DNA of 64,000 nt, taken from positions 661,001 to 725,000 of the forward strand of contig NZ_CP052859.1 in assembly GCF_012935695.1 (NCBI RefSeq), in the 5' to 3' direction. Below are positions 45,172 through 53,339 of the stretch, piece by piece. The notes below the pieces were generated by a model that saw only the letters and a program-made list of their open reading frames with translations, made no database searches and was not told where the DNA came from. How positions within the stretch are numbered: position 1 is the first letter of the stretch; each line of letters starts with the position of its first letter. Origin of the DNA: Pseudomonas sp. ADAK18. Lineage in GTDB: Bacteria; Pseudomonadota; Gammaproteobacteria; Pseudomonadales; Pseudomonadaceae. Made by a program: the position numbers and the translations under genes.

Positions 45172-46398
45172 ATGACTGACACAACCTCTCTATCCGTCAC
45201 GCCAGTTACCGACAGTTCAGTCCGGCGCCGCTCCCTGGTCGCCGGTTGCAGCGCCCATGCCGTCCACGATGGCCTCACTGATGTCATCTATGTGCTGCTG
45301 CCGATCTGGCAAACCCAGTTCGCCATGACCTACGCCCAGGTTGGCCTGCTACGGGGCGCCTATTCCGGAATGATGGCCGGCTTCCAACTGCTCGCCAGCC
45401 GGGCCGCCAAACGTTGGGGGCGAACGCCGATGCTGGTGGTGGGGACGGCGTTGGCCGGTGTTGCTTATTTGTTGGCGGGGCAGGCTGTTGGGCTGGTGAC
45501 GTTGCTGTTGGCACTGCTGTTGGGTGGCTTGGGTGCCAGCACCCAACACCCGCTGGCCTCCTCGATGATCACTGATACCTATGAGGATGGCGGCGGTGTC
45601 AAGGAAGCCCTGTCCCAATACAACTTCGCCGGCGATATCGGCAAAACACTGGTTCCGGGACTGGTTGGGCTGTTGCTGACAATGATCAGTTGGCGGGCCA
45701 GTGTCACGGTTTTAGGTGTGCTTGGCCTGGCGGCGGCGGGGTTGCTGTGGTGGTTGATTCCAACACGAACCTCTACGTCGACCTCTGGAAAAGCCGCTAA
45801 ATCCCTCACCGGAACCGGCTCCCCTGGCGGCCTGCGCGCCCTGGTTCTCACTGGCACCCTCGACAGCGCCGTGCGCATGGGCTTTCTCACCTTCCTGCCA
45901 TTCCTGCTCAAAGCCAAGGGTGCTGGCACCGCAGGCATCGGCTTGGCGCTGACTCTGCTGTTTATCGGCGGCGCCTTCGGAAAATTGCTCTGCGGCTACC
46001 TCGGCGCACGCATCGGCATGATGAAAACCGTCTGGCTGACGGAAACCAGCACAGCAGTGCTGATCATCGCGGCGGTGTACTTGCCACTGACAGGGTTGAT
46101 GGTGATGTTGCCGCTATTGGGACTGGCACTGAATGGCACGTCTTCGGTGCTGTATGGCACGGTGCCGGATCTGGCGGGAGCGGAGAAACGGGATCACGCG
46201 TTTGCAGTGTTTTATACCGGGACGATTGGAGGAGGGGCGCTGGCCCCCGTATTGTTTGGTGGGCTGGGAGATGTGACCGGGATTCCCGTCGCGGTGATGC
46301 TCTTGGCGGGGACTCTGCTGCTGACGCTACCGTTGTCCTGGGTAGTGCAACGGGGATTAGTGTCTGAGGTATCACGCGTCAGGACTCAGGAACAATGA
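45172..46398 (+). CDS. MFS transporter, fosmidomycin-resistance (Fsr)-like
   Basis: The 408-residue protein opens its first helix with 'SAHAVHDGLTDVIYVLLPIW', a pattern seen in Fsr-type MFS proteins. It continues with 'MAGFQLLASRAAKRWGRTPM' and 'STQHPLASSMITDTYEDGGG'. No good ribosome binding site is seen before ATG 45172. The GNAT gene starts within its last codons (ATGA overlap), so the two are co-translated. Confidence 0.86.
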   Translation: MTDTTSLSVTPVTDSSVRRRSLVAGCSAHAVHDGLTDVIYVLLPIWQTQFAMTYAQVGLLRGAYSGMMAGFQLLASRAAKRWGRTPMLVVGTALAGVAYLLAGQAVGLVTLLLALLLGGLGASTQHPLASSMITDTYEDGGGVKEALSQYNFAGDIGKTLVPGLVGLLLTMISWRASVTVLGVLGLAAAGLLWWLIPTRTSTSTSGKAAKSLTGTGSPGGLRALVLTGTLDSAVRMGFLTFLPFLLKAKGAGTAGIGLALTLLFIGGAFGKLLCGYLGARIGMMKTVWLTETSTAVLIIAAVYLPLTGLMVMLPLLGLALNGTSSVLYGTVPDLAGAEKRDHAFAVFYTGTIGGGALAPVLFGGLGDVTGIPVAVMLLAGTLLLTLPLSWVVQRGLVSEVSRVRTQEQ

Positions 46399-46847
46399 CA
46401 AGCCACGACAGCGGGGAAAACGCGGTTCTACTTACCCGAGAGGCGAAGCCTGACGACGTGCAAGCGATGCTTGAATTGGATGTCTATGCGCAATCGAATC
46501 CCGGCCGTGGCGCTGTTATTCGCGAGGCGGTTGATAAGCGCCAATGCCTGGTGGCGGTAGAGTTGGGTCGCCTTGTCGGTTACCTCGTGCTGACCCACGA
46601 TTTTTTTGAGAATGGCTTTATTTCGCTGGTGGTGGTTTCCCCTGCACATCAGCGCAAAGGCGTGGCGCTTCAGCTGTTTGCGGCGGCGCAGCGGGCCTGC
46701 AAAACGGCCAGGCTGTTCACCTCGGCGAACGAATCGAATCTGGCTTCCCGAAAGCTCATTGCCAAGGCTGGCTTTGTGCCGAGTGGCGTTATTGAAAATC
46801 TGGATGAGGGGGATTCGGAACTGGTGTATTTCAAGTTTGTTCGGTGA
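46395..46847 (+). CDS. GNAT-family acetyltransferase
   Basis: The 150-residue protein has the acetyl-CoA loop 'LVVVSPAHQRKGVALQLFAA' and a later 'SNLASRKLIAKAGFVPSGVI'. This is the simple single-domain GNAT layout. It overlaps the MFS gene by four bases, a pairing often seen where a compound is both modified and exported. The substrate is unknown. Confidence 0.87.
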   Translation: MTSHDSGENAVLLTREAKPDDVQAMLELDVYAQSNPGRGAVIREAVDKRQCLVAVELGRLVGYLVLTHDFFENGFISLVVVSPAHQRKGVALQLFAAAQRACKTARLFTSANESNLASRKLIAKAGFVPSGVIENLDEGDSELVYFKFVR

Positions 46848-46897
46848 TCGGTTGGGCATGGTTTATAGGAACCGCGTGAATGAATTGATTCATCCCT

Positions 46898-47203
46898 TTA
46901 CCGGTTGGCGACATGCCCAGGCTGGGCCAGCAGATCAATACCCAATGAGTGAAGCACCTTGAGAACTGTTTCGAAGCGAGGTTTTGCCCCAGGAGCAAAC
47001 GCCTTGTACAGGCTCTCACGGCCCATCCCGGTGCCCGTGGCGATTTTCGCCATGCCACGGGCTTTGGCCACATACCCAACCGCCCGGAGGAACTCCTCGT
47101 TGTCGCCGTCAGCCAGGACCTGAGAAAGGTATTCGCTGATGGCTTCGTCACTGTCGAGCAGCGCTACCATGTCAAATGTCGTCAGTGTTTGGCTCATGAT
47201 CAA
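46898..47203 (-). CDS. Antitoxin of a HigBA-like module (COG3636 type)
   Basis: The 101-residue helix-turn-helix protein has 'SDEAISEYLSQVLADGDNEE', 'AVGYVAKARGMAKIATGTGM' and 'GRESLYKAFAPGAKPRFETV'. This pattern is typical of the 'addiction module antidote' family. It overlaps the toxin stop by four bases and is second in the operon, the HigBA order. It should neutralise the toxin and repress the promoter. Confidence 0.92.
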   Translation of the reverse strand: MIMSQTLTTFDMVALLDSDEAISEYLSQVLADGDNEEFLRAVGYVAKARGMAKIATGTGMGRESLYKAFAPGAKPRFETVLKVLHSLGIDLLAQPGHVANR

Positions 47204-47481
47204 ACCTCCTTTGCCAGTTTCTTTGCCCGCCGGATGTCGGCGTCTTGTGAGGATTTGTCGCCACCTGCCAGCAATACGATGACCGTTCTACCGCGCACGC
47301 GATAGCCGACACCGACATCCACACGCATTTCCGAAACACCCCCTCCTACCGTTTTTATATCGCCCAGATTGCCAATGGATGCGCGATCGATACGACGTGC
47401 AATAGCGATCTTAGCTCGCAAATCACGTATTGCTGTGTGCCAGGTAATAAAGGTTTGCGTTTGCTGGATAAGGTAGTTCAC
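47200..47481 (-). CDS. RelE/HigB-family toxin
   Basis: The 93-residue protein starts at GTG 47481 and shows 'FITWHTAIRDLRAKIAIARR', 'VSEMRVDVGVGYRVRG' and 'VIVLLAGGDKSSQDADIRRA', the signature of addiction module killer proteins. Relatives are ribosome-associated mRNA interferases. It is upstream of and coupled to its antitoxin gene. Confidence 0.92.
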   Translation of the reverse strand: MNYLIQQTQTFITWHTAIRDLRAKIAIARRIDRASIGNLGDIKTVGGGVSEMRVDVGVGYRVRGRTVIVLLAGGDKSSQDADIRRAKKLAKEV

Positions 47482-47492
47482 GGAGTCTCACT

Positions 47493-47508
47493 GTATCCAC
47501 ATGGATAC
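47493..47508. promoter_or_regulatory. Palindromic operator of the toxin-antitoxin module
   Basis: A perfect inverted repeat, GTATCCA CA TGGATAC, lies 12 bases before the toxin start. This is where the antitoxin or its complex would bind for autoregulation. Confidence 0.7.
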
Positions 47509-47679
47509 TTTCTGGCAATAGAGATGAGCCTGTGAGGGCTTCGGTGAGGCGCCGGAGAATGATGTGAGTGGGCCTTTGATTTCAAACGCTGTCTTGTTGC
47601 GAGCGATTGCAGCCTTGAGTTCATGCTGATCAGATCGCGGAAAGGGGGGCGGATTGATTTATCACTAAATCCCGCCCAT

Positions 47680-47709
47680 AAAAAACCGGCCATTAAGAGC
47701 CGGTTTTTT
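47680..47709 (-). terminator. Rho-independent terminator after tRNA-Gly
   Basis: A stem ACCGGC / GCCGGT with an A run before and a T run after lies about 50 bases beyond the tRNA 3' end. The T run reads correctly on the minus strand. Confidence 0.85.
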
Positions 47710-47760
47710 CTGCTTCTAGATCCCCCGCCAAAACATCCGAGCGTGAGACCAAAATCAAAT

Positions 47761-47834
47761 TGGAGCGGGTGAAGGGAATCGAACCCTCGTTATCAGCTTG
47801 GGAAGCTGGAGTAATGCCATTATACGACACCCGC
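47761..47834 (-). tRNA. tRNA-Gly (CCC)
   Basis: Read on the minus strand, the acceptor stem GCGGGTG pairs with CACCCGC, and the encoded end is TCCA. The anticodon loop is TTCCCAA (anticodon CCC) and the T arm contains GGTTCGATTCC. The length is 74 bases including CCA. It closely matches the E. coli glyU pattern as I recall it. No integrated element follows it. Confidence 0.95.
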
Positions 47835-47935
47835 TCAGAGCGGCTGACTTTGTACCAGATGTGCGCGGGGATTTGAAGTTTTTCTTTGGGAAATGTGTGG
47901 GTTGCGCTGGTCGGCCGAAGCCGTGAGCGCGCCCT

Positions 47936-48031
47936 CTGTAGGAGCGAGCTTGCTCGCGATGGATTCAAGAGCGCCGCGTTTACCAGTAAACACGTGTCAT
48001 CGACCATCGCGGGCAAGCCATGCTCCCACAG
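47936..48031. repeat. REP-like palindromic repeat
   Basis: Arms 'CTGTAGGAGCGAGCTTGCTC' and 'GCAAGCCATGCTCCCACAG' with inner 'CGCGATGG'/'CCATCGCG' enclose about 40 bases. It lies downstream of phaG. Confidence 0.85.
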
Positions 48032-48042
48032 GGGATCTCGGT

Positions 48043-48927
48043 TCAGATCGCGAAAGCATGCTGGGCCTGAGCCTGGTGGTAACGAAGCCGACTTGGTTGT
48101 TGCTCCGGCCGCAAAAAACTCATCAACGCCTGCCGACTGTCTCGGCATGCCGCTTTATGCTCCATATCCAGAAAGTGCCCGGTCGCCTGGATCGTCCCGA
48201 AGCTGCTGTTCGCCACGTGCTGGCCAAACAACTTGGCATCCTGGGCACTGGTGTACTCGTCCCATTCCCCGTTCAGAAACAACACCGGAATGTCGATCTG
48301 CTTCGCCGCCTTGAGGTAGCACAGGCGGTCGCTGTTAAGCACATGGCTGATGTGAAAGTGCATCTGCCCATATTCATGCTCGGCCAGGCTGCTCACATGC
48401 TTGTAGTTGTAGCGCTTGAACAGCGACGGTAGGTGTTTGCCGATGGTGCTGTTGACCAGATGCCCCACGCGGTCACCGTCGAGGTTGCCGAGGTAGTCGA
48501 CGCCACGCTCCAGGTAATCACGCATGGGGGCGTTGATCACCGGAGAGAACGAGCTGATCACGGCCTTTTCCACGCGGCGGGGGCGGTGGGCGAGGGCGAC
48601 CAGGGTGGCGGCGCCGCCCCAGGAGAAGGACAGCACGTGTTCGGCGGCGAAGTGGTCGATGAGTTCCAGGAGGACCTGGCCTTCGACTTCCTTCGTCAGC
48701 ATTTTCTCGTGACGATTGTGGGCTTTGGAGCGACCGGCGTAGGGCTGGTCGTACAGAACCACGTTGAATTGCGGGTGCAGGCTTTTCACGGTTTGCGCGA
48801 AAGACGCGGTGGTGGCCATGGAGCCGTTGACCAGGATGATGGTCTTTTCTGCAGCGTCCGCGCGATAGAACTCCGTGTAAACCCGATACTGACCCTGTAT
48901 ATCCAGCACAGCGATTTCTGGCCTCAT
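48043..48927 (-). CDS. phaG: PhaG, 3-hydroxyacyl-ACP:CoA transacylase/thioesterase
   Basis: ATG 48927 with 'AGGAG' upstream gives 294 residues, one less than P. putida PhaG. The N-terminus 'MRPEIAVLDIQGQYRVYTEF' and the C-terminal 'QHAFAI' match PhaG as I remember it. The alpha/beta-hydrolase triad is Ser102 ('SFSWGG'), Asp223 ('EWDEYT') and His251 ('GHFLDME'). PhaG diverts (R)-3-hydroxyacyl groups from fatty acid synthesis to polyhydroxyalkanoate. At the HX4D motif (His177) the aspartate position is Ala182 here, as in RhlA. An RhlA-like activity is the alternative. Confidence 0.88.
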   Translation of the reverse strand: MRPEIAVLDIQGQYRVYTEFYRADAAEKTIILVNGSMATTASFAQTVKSLHPQFNVVLYDQPYAGRSKAHNRHEKMLTKEVEGQVLLELIDHFAAEHVLSFSWGGAATLVALAHRPRRVEKAVISSFSPVINAPMRDYLERGVDYLGNLDGDRVGHLVNSTIGKHLPSLFKRYNYKHVSSLAEHEYGQMHFHISHVLNSDRLCYLKAAKQIDIPVLFLNGEWDEYTSAQDAKLFGQHVANSSFGTIQATGHFLDMEHKAACRDSRQALMSFLRPEQQPSRLRYHQAQAQHAFAI

Positions 48928-49233
48928 GTCGTAAGACTCCTGGCAAGCGGGTGGTGCGCGCAGATCACTCTGCACGAGCTTTGTGACAGGTAGGCATACG
49001 CCTGGAAGTGAGGGCCCATGTCGGTCCGGTGTTGGCTGGCCGACGGGTGTTGTTATGGCGGGCAATTTGCCGAAGATGCCCGCAGATCAAGCGGCGCGGG
49101 CTGGCAAAGTGTTTCTTGGAAGGTTATGGGTGACTCACCAGTCACTTTGCGGCTGGCGTTTGGATTCAAGCAGGATGGGGGCCAGGTCGCCAGTCGAAAA
49201 CGTGGTTTTTTTCCATCATCGGCTGAACGGTCA
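48928..49233. other. Intergenic region upstream of phaG
   Basis: These 306 bases hold the phaG promoter on the minus strand and the 3' end of the rsuA transcript. A perfect 6-4-6 inverted repeat, GTGACT CACC AGTCAC (49130-49145), is the only structure I noticed. No gene is supported here. Confidence 0.45.
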
Positions 49234-49926
49234 TCAGACCTGTTGGATTTCAGCGTCTGTCAGCGCCCGGTACTGGCCAGGGGCAAGGTTTTCATCGAGT
49301 ACCAGCGGCCCCATGCACTCGCGGTGCAGGCGCATCACTTTGTTGTCGAAGTGGCCGAACATGCGCTTCACCTGGTGATAACGCCCTTCAATGATGCTCA
49401 GGCGCGCCGTTCTGGGGCTTAGCACCACCAACTCGGCCGGTTGGGTGGTGAGGTCTTCGAAGGCGAAGTACAGACCTGCCGCGAAGGTCTGCGCGTACTC
49501 GGGGCCGATGTCTTGCTCGGTCTCGACGTAGTAGACCTTGGGCAGTTTGGTCTGCGGTTGGGTCAGGCGTCGCGACCACTGGCCATCGTTGGTGATCAAC
49601 AGCAGGCCCGTGGTGTTGAAGTCCAGGCGTCCGGCGATGTGCAACTCGCCCTTGTTCGGTTCATCCAGCAGATCGAGCACCGTGGGGTGTTGCGGGTCAG
49701 CGGTGGCGCTGACGCAACCCTGGGGTTTGTGCAGCATGAAGTAGCGCGCGGGTTTGCCGGTTTGCAGGACTTCGTCGTCCAGCGAGACATGGCTGAACTC
49801 GCGGACTTCGTGGTGGGGATCGCTGACCACATGGCCGTCGACCCTGATCCGCCGCTCCACCAGCAGCAGGCGTACTTGTTGGCGATTGAAGCGGGGTAGA
49901 TTGCTGAGGAAACGGTCGACACGCAT
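49234..49926 (-). CDS. rsuA: 16S rRNA pseudouridine(516) synthase
   Basis: ATG 49926 gives 230 residues. An N-terminal S4 domain ('MRVDRFLSNLPRFNRQQVRL') precedes the RsuA catalytic core, with Asp102 in 'AGRLDFNTTGLLLIT'. The C-terminal motif is 'LIEGRYHQVKRMFGH' (here 'SIIEGRYHQVKRMFGHFDN'). The start shares one base with the stop of the upstream CWC gene (TAATG), so the two are translationally coupled. RluE/RluF-type relatives are less likely given the length and S4 domain. Confidence 0.88.
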   Translation of the reverse strand: MRVDRFLSNLPRFNRQQVRLLLVERRIRVDGHVVSDPHHEVREFSHVSLDDEVLQTGKPARYFMLHKPQGCVSATADPQHPTVLDLLDEPNKGELHIAGRLDFNTTGLLLITNDGQWSRRLTQPQTKLPKVYYVETEQDIGPEYAQTFAAGLYFAFEDLTTQPAELVVLSPRTARLSIIEGRYHQVKRMFGHFDNKVMRLHRECMGPLVLDENLAPGQYRALTDAEIQQV

Positions 49927-50138
49927 TACGGTTGCTCGGCCCCACGCAGTTGCTCGTCTACCTGGGCACAACGCGGGCACAGGCAGGCCTTGTTGCGCAG
50001 TTCATCAGGCAGCGCTTGGAGCACGGCCGGGTCGATGGTGACGCTGTAGCACCAGCAGGCCTGGTCGGCAGTACGCGGATCGGCCAGGGCGCAGTCGTTG
50101 CGGGCGCCGCAGGCGGGGCAAAGTTGAGGTGTGGTCAT
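49926..50138 (-). CDS. Cysteine-rich CWC-family small protein
   Basis: The 70-residue protein has paired cysteines (CPACGARNDCAL near the N-terminus, 'ACWCYSV' in the middle, 'CLCPRC' near the C-terminus). This is the Cys_rich_CWC pattern and probably binds a metal. The function is unknown. It precedes and overlaps rsuA. A 9-base inverted repeat lies 13 bases before its start. Confidence 0.87.
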   Translation of the reverse strand: MTTPQLCPACGARNDCALADPRTADQACWCYSVTIDPAVLQALPDELRNKACLCPRCAQVDEQLRGAEQP

Positions 50139-50150
50139 CGGTCGGTTCAG

Positions 50151-50201
50151 GCTGTATCGGACGAGTCCCGGTGGAACCCAGTGTGCCTTGCACGATACAG
50201 C
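50151..50201. promoter_or_regulatory. Inverted repeat upstream of the CWC/rsuA pair
   Basis: GCTGTATCG (50151-50159) and CGATACAGC (50193-50201) are perfect complements 33 bases apart. The position fits a promoter operator for the minus-strand pair. No matching regulator gene is near. Confidence 0.4.
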
Positions 50202-50371
50202 TCCGATTCTTTATTGCAAACGAAGGACTATCACGTCAGGCAGATGTATCAATCTATGTCCAAATCGCACCAGATTCGGTTTTTGATGTCAGATGTTTCG
50301 TCAGTCAGTGAAAGCTGATTGCTGCCCCCAGCGTCGCTGGTGTGTGCTTTCTCGCGGTCCAGGAGGCCGCC

Positions 50372-50737
50372 ATGTATCGTCGACTGCTTCTCATCGCTGT
50401 GCTCGGCCTGACCCTTTCTGCCTGTGTGCCCTATTACGACGGAGGCGGGAGTTACTACCGTTCCGAGGTCTATACCTCGCCGGCACCGGTCTATTACAAC
50501 GGCTACTACGGCGGTGGCCCGACCTACTACCGGCGTGGTTACTATGCGCCATCACCGCGTTACTATTCGGCGCCGCGTTATTACCAGCCGGCCCCTCGTT
50601 ATTACCCGGCGGGGCCGAGGGGTGGTTACCGTCCTTACTCCCATCAGGGAGGGGGTGATCACTGGGGTAATGGTGGCCGTGGCCGGGGGGATGGCCGAGG
50701 CGGTGACCACGGTGGAGGCCGTGGCGGACACCGGTAA
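50372..50737 (+). CDS. Tyr/Gly-rich lipoprotein
   Basis: ATG 50372 has 'AGGAG' upstream; the product is 121 residues. A signal ends in the lipobox 'LSAC' (Cys about residue 17). The mature part is low complexity: many 'YY' and 'RYY' units, then a Gly/Arg/His/Asp-rich tail. The tail could bind metal or polyanions, but this is a guess. A terminator follows. Confidence 0.8.
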   Translation: MYRRLLLIAVLGLTLSACVPYYDGGGSYYRSEVYTSPAPVYYNGYYGGGPTYYRRGYYAPSPRYYSAPRYYQPAPRYYPAGPRGGYRPYSHQGGGDHWGNGGRGRGDGRGGDHGGGRGGHR

Positions 50738-50751
50738 TCAGTTTTGATTTT

Positions 50752-50777
50752 AAGCGGCGCTTGATGCGCCGCTTTTT
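50752..50777 (+). terminator. Rho-independent terminator
   Basis: The stem AAGCGGCGC / GCGCCGCTT around TTGAT is followed by a T run, 14 bases after the lipoprotein stop. Confidence 0.92.
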
Positions 50778-50898
50778 TGTGGACGTTGTATATCCGTACT
50801 GTCAGATTTCACAGCTATCTTAAGGCCCTGGATTGTAGTCCCCTGTGGAAAGAGACGTTGTTCTTTGCCGATCTGACAGTGAATTCACGGAACGAAAT

Positions 50899-51333
50899 AT
50901 GAATATTCGGGAATTGTGTTTATTTTTCCTGGGGCTGGCCTGGACCGCTCAAGCTATTGCGCAGCAAGGTTGTCCTTATCCGTCGTCGGTCAAATACATT
51001 GAGGATGCTTTTCAAGCGGGCAGTGCTCGTTCGCTTTGGAAAAGCCCAAAGATGAAGACTCAGGATTTTATCGACAGGTTTGTAGGCGCCATCTTTGTGC
51101 CCAGTGACGGGCAAGAGCGCAAGAGCGGTTACCTGGAAAAATGTATCTACCTGACAAACAGGGGCCGTCCCGTGACCTTGAGGTATGGCATGGAGGAGGA
51201 AGTTCTGAACATGTCGTTGGTCGATACCACTTACTGGCAGCCCGCCATCGACTTGTTCGGTCTGAATATCTATGTGTGTGACGACCGTCAGCCGGACAAT
51301 TGTTCGTTCACGGTCGATGAATCACGGCGCTGA
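50899..51333 (+). CDS. Secreted DUF3757-like protein
   Basis: ATG 50899 gives 144 residues with a signal peptide (cleavage near 'AIAQ'). The mature protein begins 'QGCPYPSSVKYIEDAFQAGS', has cysteines consistent with two disulphides, and resembles the DUF3757 proteins of Pseudomonas. No function is known. It is a single gene with a nearby AT-rich leader. Confidence 0.65.
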   Translation: MNIRELCLFFLGLAWTAQAIAQQGCPYPSSVKYIEDAFQAGSARSLWKSPKMKTQDFIDRFVGAIFVPSDGQERKSGYLEKCIYLTNRGRPVTLRYGMEEEVLNMSLVDTTYWQPAIDLFGLNIYVCDDRQPDNCSFTVDESRR

Positions 51334-51346
51334 TCAGCCCCAACGT

Positions 51347-52459
51347 TCAATAGTCAGACAAGTCTGCCAGCGGGTGCCTACCTTCCCACACCTTGTGGAA
51401 ATGAGCCTCCACCATCGCCTCCGGGATAGCGTTGATGTTCGGCCAATGCCAATGAGGCTGTTGGTCCTTGTCGATCAACCGCGCCCGTACCCCTTCGCTG
51501 AACTCCGGATGCCGGCAGCAATTGAGGCTCATGGTGTATTCCATCTGGAACACCTGGGCCAGGGACAGATGCCGCGCTCGCTGAATCTGCTCCCACACCA
51601 AATGTGCCGTCAGCGGACAGCCTTCGCTCAGGGTCTTGCCCGCACGGCTGAATAGCGGATCGGCGTGTTCGCGCAGCTGACTCAAGGCGCGCCAGGCACA
51701 GCGCACATCACCGACATCCAACCATTCGTCGATCTGCGCGCGGCGTGGTAGCCACTGGGCTTCGGGTAACTGGTCGCTGGCTTCCTGGGCCAGGGCCTTG
51801 AGCAGACTATTGAGCTGCATCGCGGTTTGCTCCTGCCAGTTCAATTGCAGCAGACCGTCGATCAGTTCGTCCTGTTGTTCATCGCGCAAGAAACGGTCGG
51901 CAAGGCCCAGGTCCAGGGCGTCGCGACCATTCATCTGGGCACCGGTGAGGCCGAGGAACAAACCGAGCTTGCCGGGCAGGCGCGACAGAAACCAACTGGC
52001 ACCTACGTCCGGATACAGTCCGATGCTGATTTCCGGCATGGCCAGGCGGCTGCTCGGTGTGACAATGCGCACCGAGGCACTTTGCAGCAAGCCCATGCCG
52101 CCGCCCAGCACATAACCATGGCCCCAGCAGATCAGCGGCTTGGGGTAGGTGTGCAAGCGATAGTCGAGTCGGTATTCGGCCGCAAAAAAAAGCTCGGCCA
52201 GGGACGGCACTTCGCCGGGCTGCTCACGACAGGCCTGCACCAGGCTGCGCACTTCGCCGCCGGCACAAAACGCCTTGGGACCGTTGCCACGCAACAGCAC
52301 ACAGACGATCTGCGGGTCCTTGGCCCAGGCGTCAAGGCGCTCGGCCAAGGCCAGGATCATGGGCAGGGAGAGGGCGTTGAGGGACTTTTCAGCATTCAGA
52401 CTGGCGATGCCGATGCGGGCGCCACCTGTGCCGGTCAGTTCTTCGAAGTGCAGGTTCAT
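51347..52459 (-). CDS. 3-hydroxyisobutyryl-CoA hydrolase-type crotonase
   Basis: The 370-residue crotonase-family protein has 'FCAGGEVRSLVQAC', 'GYVLGGGMGLLQSASVRIV' and 'AMPEISIGLYPDVGASWFLS', plus the long C-terminal helical part seen in HIBCH. HIBCH releases 3-hydroxyisobutyrate in valine breakdown. No other valine-pathway genes are adjacent, so an enoyl-CoA hydratase role remains possible. Confidence 0.85.
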   Translation of the reverse strand: MNLHFEELTGTGGARIGIASLNAEKSLNALSLPMILALAERLDAWAKDPQIVCVLLRGNGPKAFCAGGEVRSLVQACREQPGEVPSLAELFFAAEYRLDYRLHTYPKPLICWGHGYVLGGGMGLLQSASVRIVTPSSRLAMPEISIGLYPDVGASWFLSRLPGKLGLFLGLTGAQMNGRDALDLGLADRFLRDEQQDELIDGLLQLNWQEQTAMQLNSLLKALAQEASDQLPEAQWLPRRAQIDEWLDVGDVRCAWRALSQLREHADPLFSRAGKTLSEGCPLTAHLVWEQIQRARHLSLAQVFQMEYTMSLNCCRHPEFSEGVRARLIDKDQQPHWHWPNINAIPEAMVEAHFHKVWEGRHPLADLSDY

Positions 52460-52594
52460 CGTGACCTCAATCGATAAATTGAACGTTCAGTATGATCCCT
52501 TCGTGGGAAAGTGCCGGTTCTGCGTCAGATCAATTGACAAGCCGGGTAGGCTTTCCTAGGGTTCGCCTCATTCTTTTGACTAGATGATGCAACC

Positions 52595-53287
52595 ATGACC
52601 ACTGACGACCGTATCAAACTCGAACCCAGCTGGAAACACGCCCTGCGGGATGAGTTCGACCAGCCGTACATGGCCCAGTTGCGTGAGTTCCTGCGCCAGG
52701 AACACGCGGCTGGCAAGGAGATCTACCCGCCGGGTCCGATGATCTTCAATGCGCTCAACTCCACGCCGCTGGACAAGGTCAAGGTGGTGATCCTCGGCCA
52801 GGACCCGTACCACGGCCCGGGCCAGGCCCATGGCTTATGTTTTTCGGTGCAACCCGGCGTGCCGGCGCCGCCGTCCCTGGTCAATATCTATAAAGAACTC
52901 AAGCGTGACCTGAATATCGACATCCCCAGCCACGGCTACCTGCAAAGTTGGGCCGACCAGGGCGTGCTGATGCTCAACACCACCATGACTGTGGAGCGGG
53001 CCAACGCCAACGCCCATGCGGGCAAGGGCTGGCAGTTCTTTACCGATCGGATTATCGAAGTGGTCAGCGAGCATCAGCCCCATCTGGTGTTCCTGCTGTG
53101 GGGCGCTCATGCCCAAGGCAAGCAGAAGCTGGTGGATGCCACCAAACATCTGGTGTTGACGTCGGTGCATCCGTCGCCATTGTCGGCATACCGTGGGTTT
53201 ATTGGATGCGGGCATTTCAGCCGGACCAACAAGTTTCTTGAGCAGAATGGCGAGACGCCGATTGAGTGGCGATTGCCGCCGGTGTGA
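52595..53287 (+). CDS. ung: Uracil-DNA glycosylase
   Basis: The 230-residue family 1 enzyme shows the water-activating Asp70 in '[19 protein letters not shown]' and the His loop '[15 protein letters not shown]'. It removes uracil from DNA to start base-excision repair. Length and motifs are standard. Confidence 0.97.
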   Translation: MTTDDRIKLEPSWKHALRDEFDQPYMAQLREFLRQEHAAGKEIYPPGPMIFNALNSTPLDKVKVVILGQDPYHGPGQAHGLCFSVQPGVPAPPSLVNIYKELKRDLNIDIPSHGYLQSWADQGVLMLNTTMTVERANANAHAGKGWQFFTDRIIEVVSEHQPHLVFLLWGAHAQGKQKLVDATKHLVLTSVHPSPLSAYRGFIGCGHFSRTNKFLEQNGETPIEWRLPPV

Positions 53288-53297
53288 GAAGAGGGTT

Positions 53298-53324
53298 TGT
53301 GGGGCTCGACAGCTCCCACATTTT
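53298..53324. terminator. Possible terminator or REP remnant after ung
   Basis: TGTGGGGCT and AGCTCCCACA form a near-perfect stem followed by TTTT. The sequence looks like half of a REP unit and could terminate ung. Confidence 0.4.
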
Positions 53325-53339
53325 GACTGTGTTACGGCT

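Noticed and set aside
47761..48031. Genomic island or attachment site at tRNA-Gly
   Set aside because: No integrase, no direct repeat of the tRNA 3' end, and core genes continue on both sides.
47693..48148. 151-codon frame covering tRNA-Gly and a REP element
   Set aside because: It runs through a tRNA and a repeat and has no coding character of its own.
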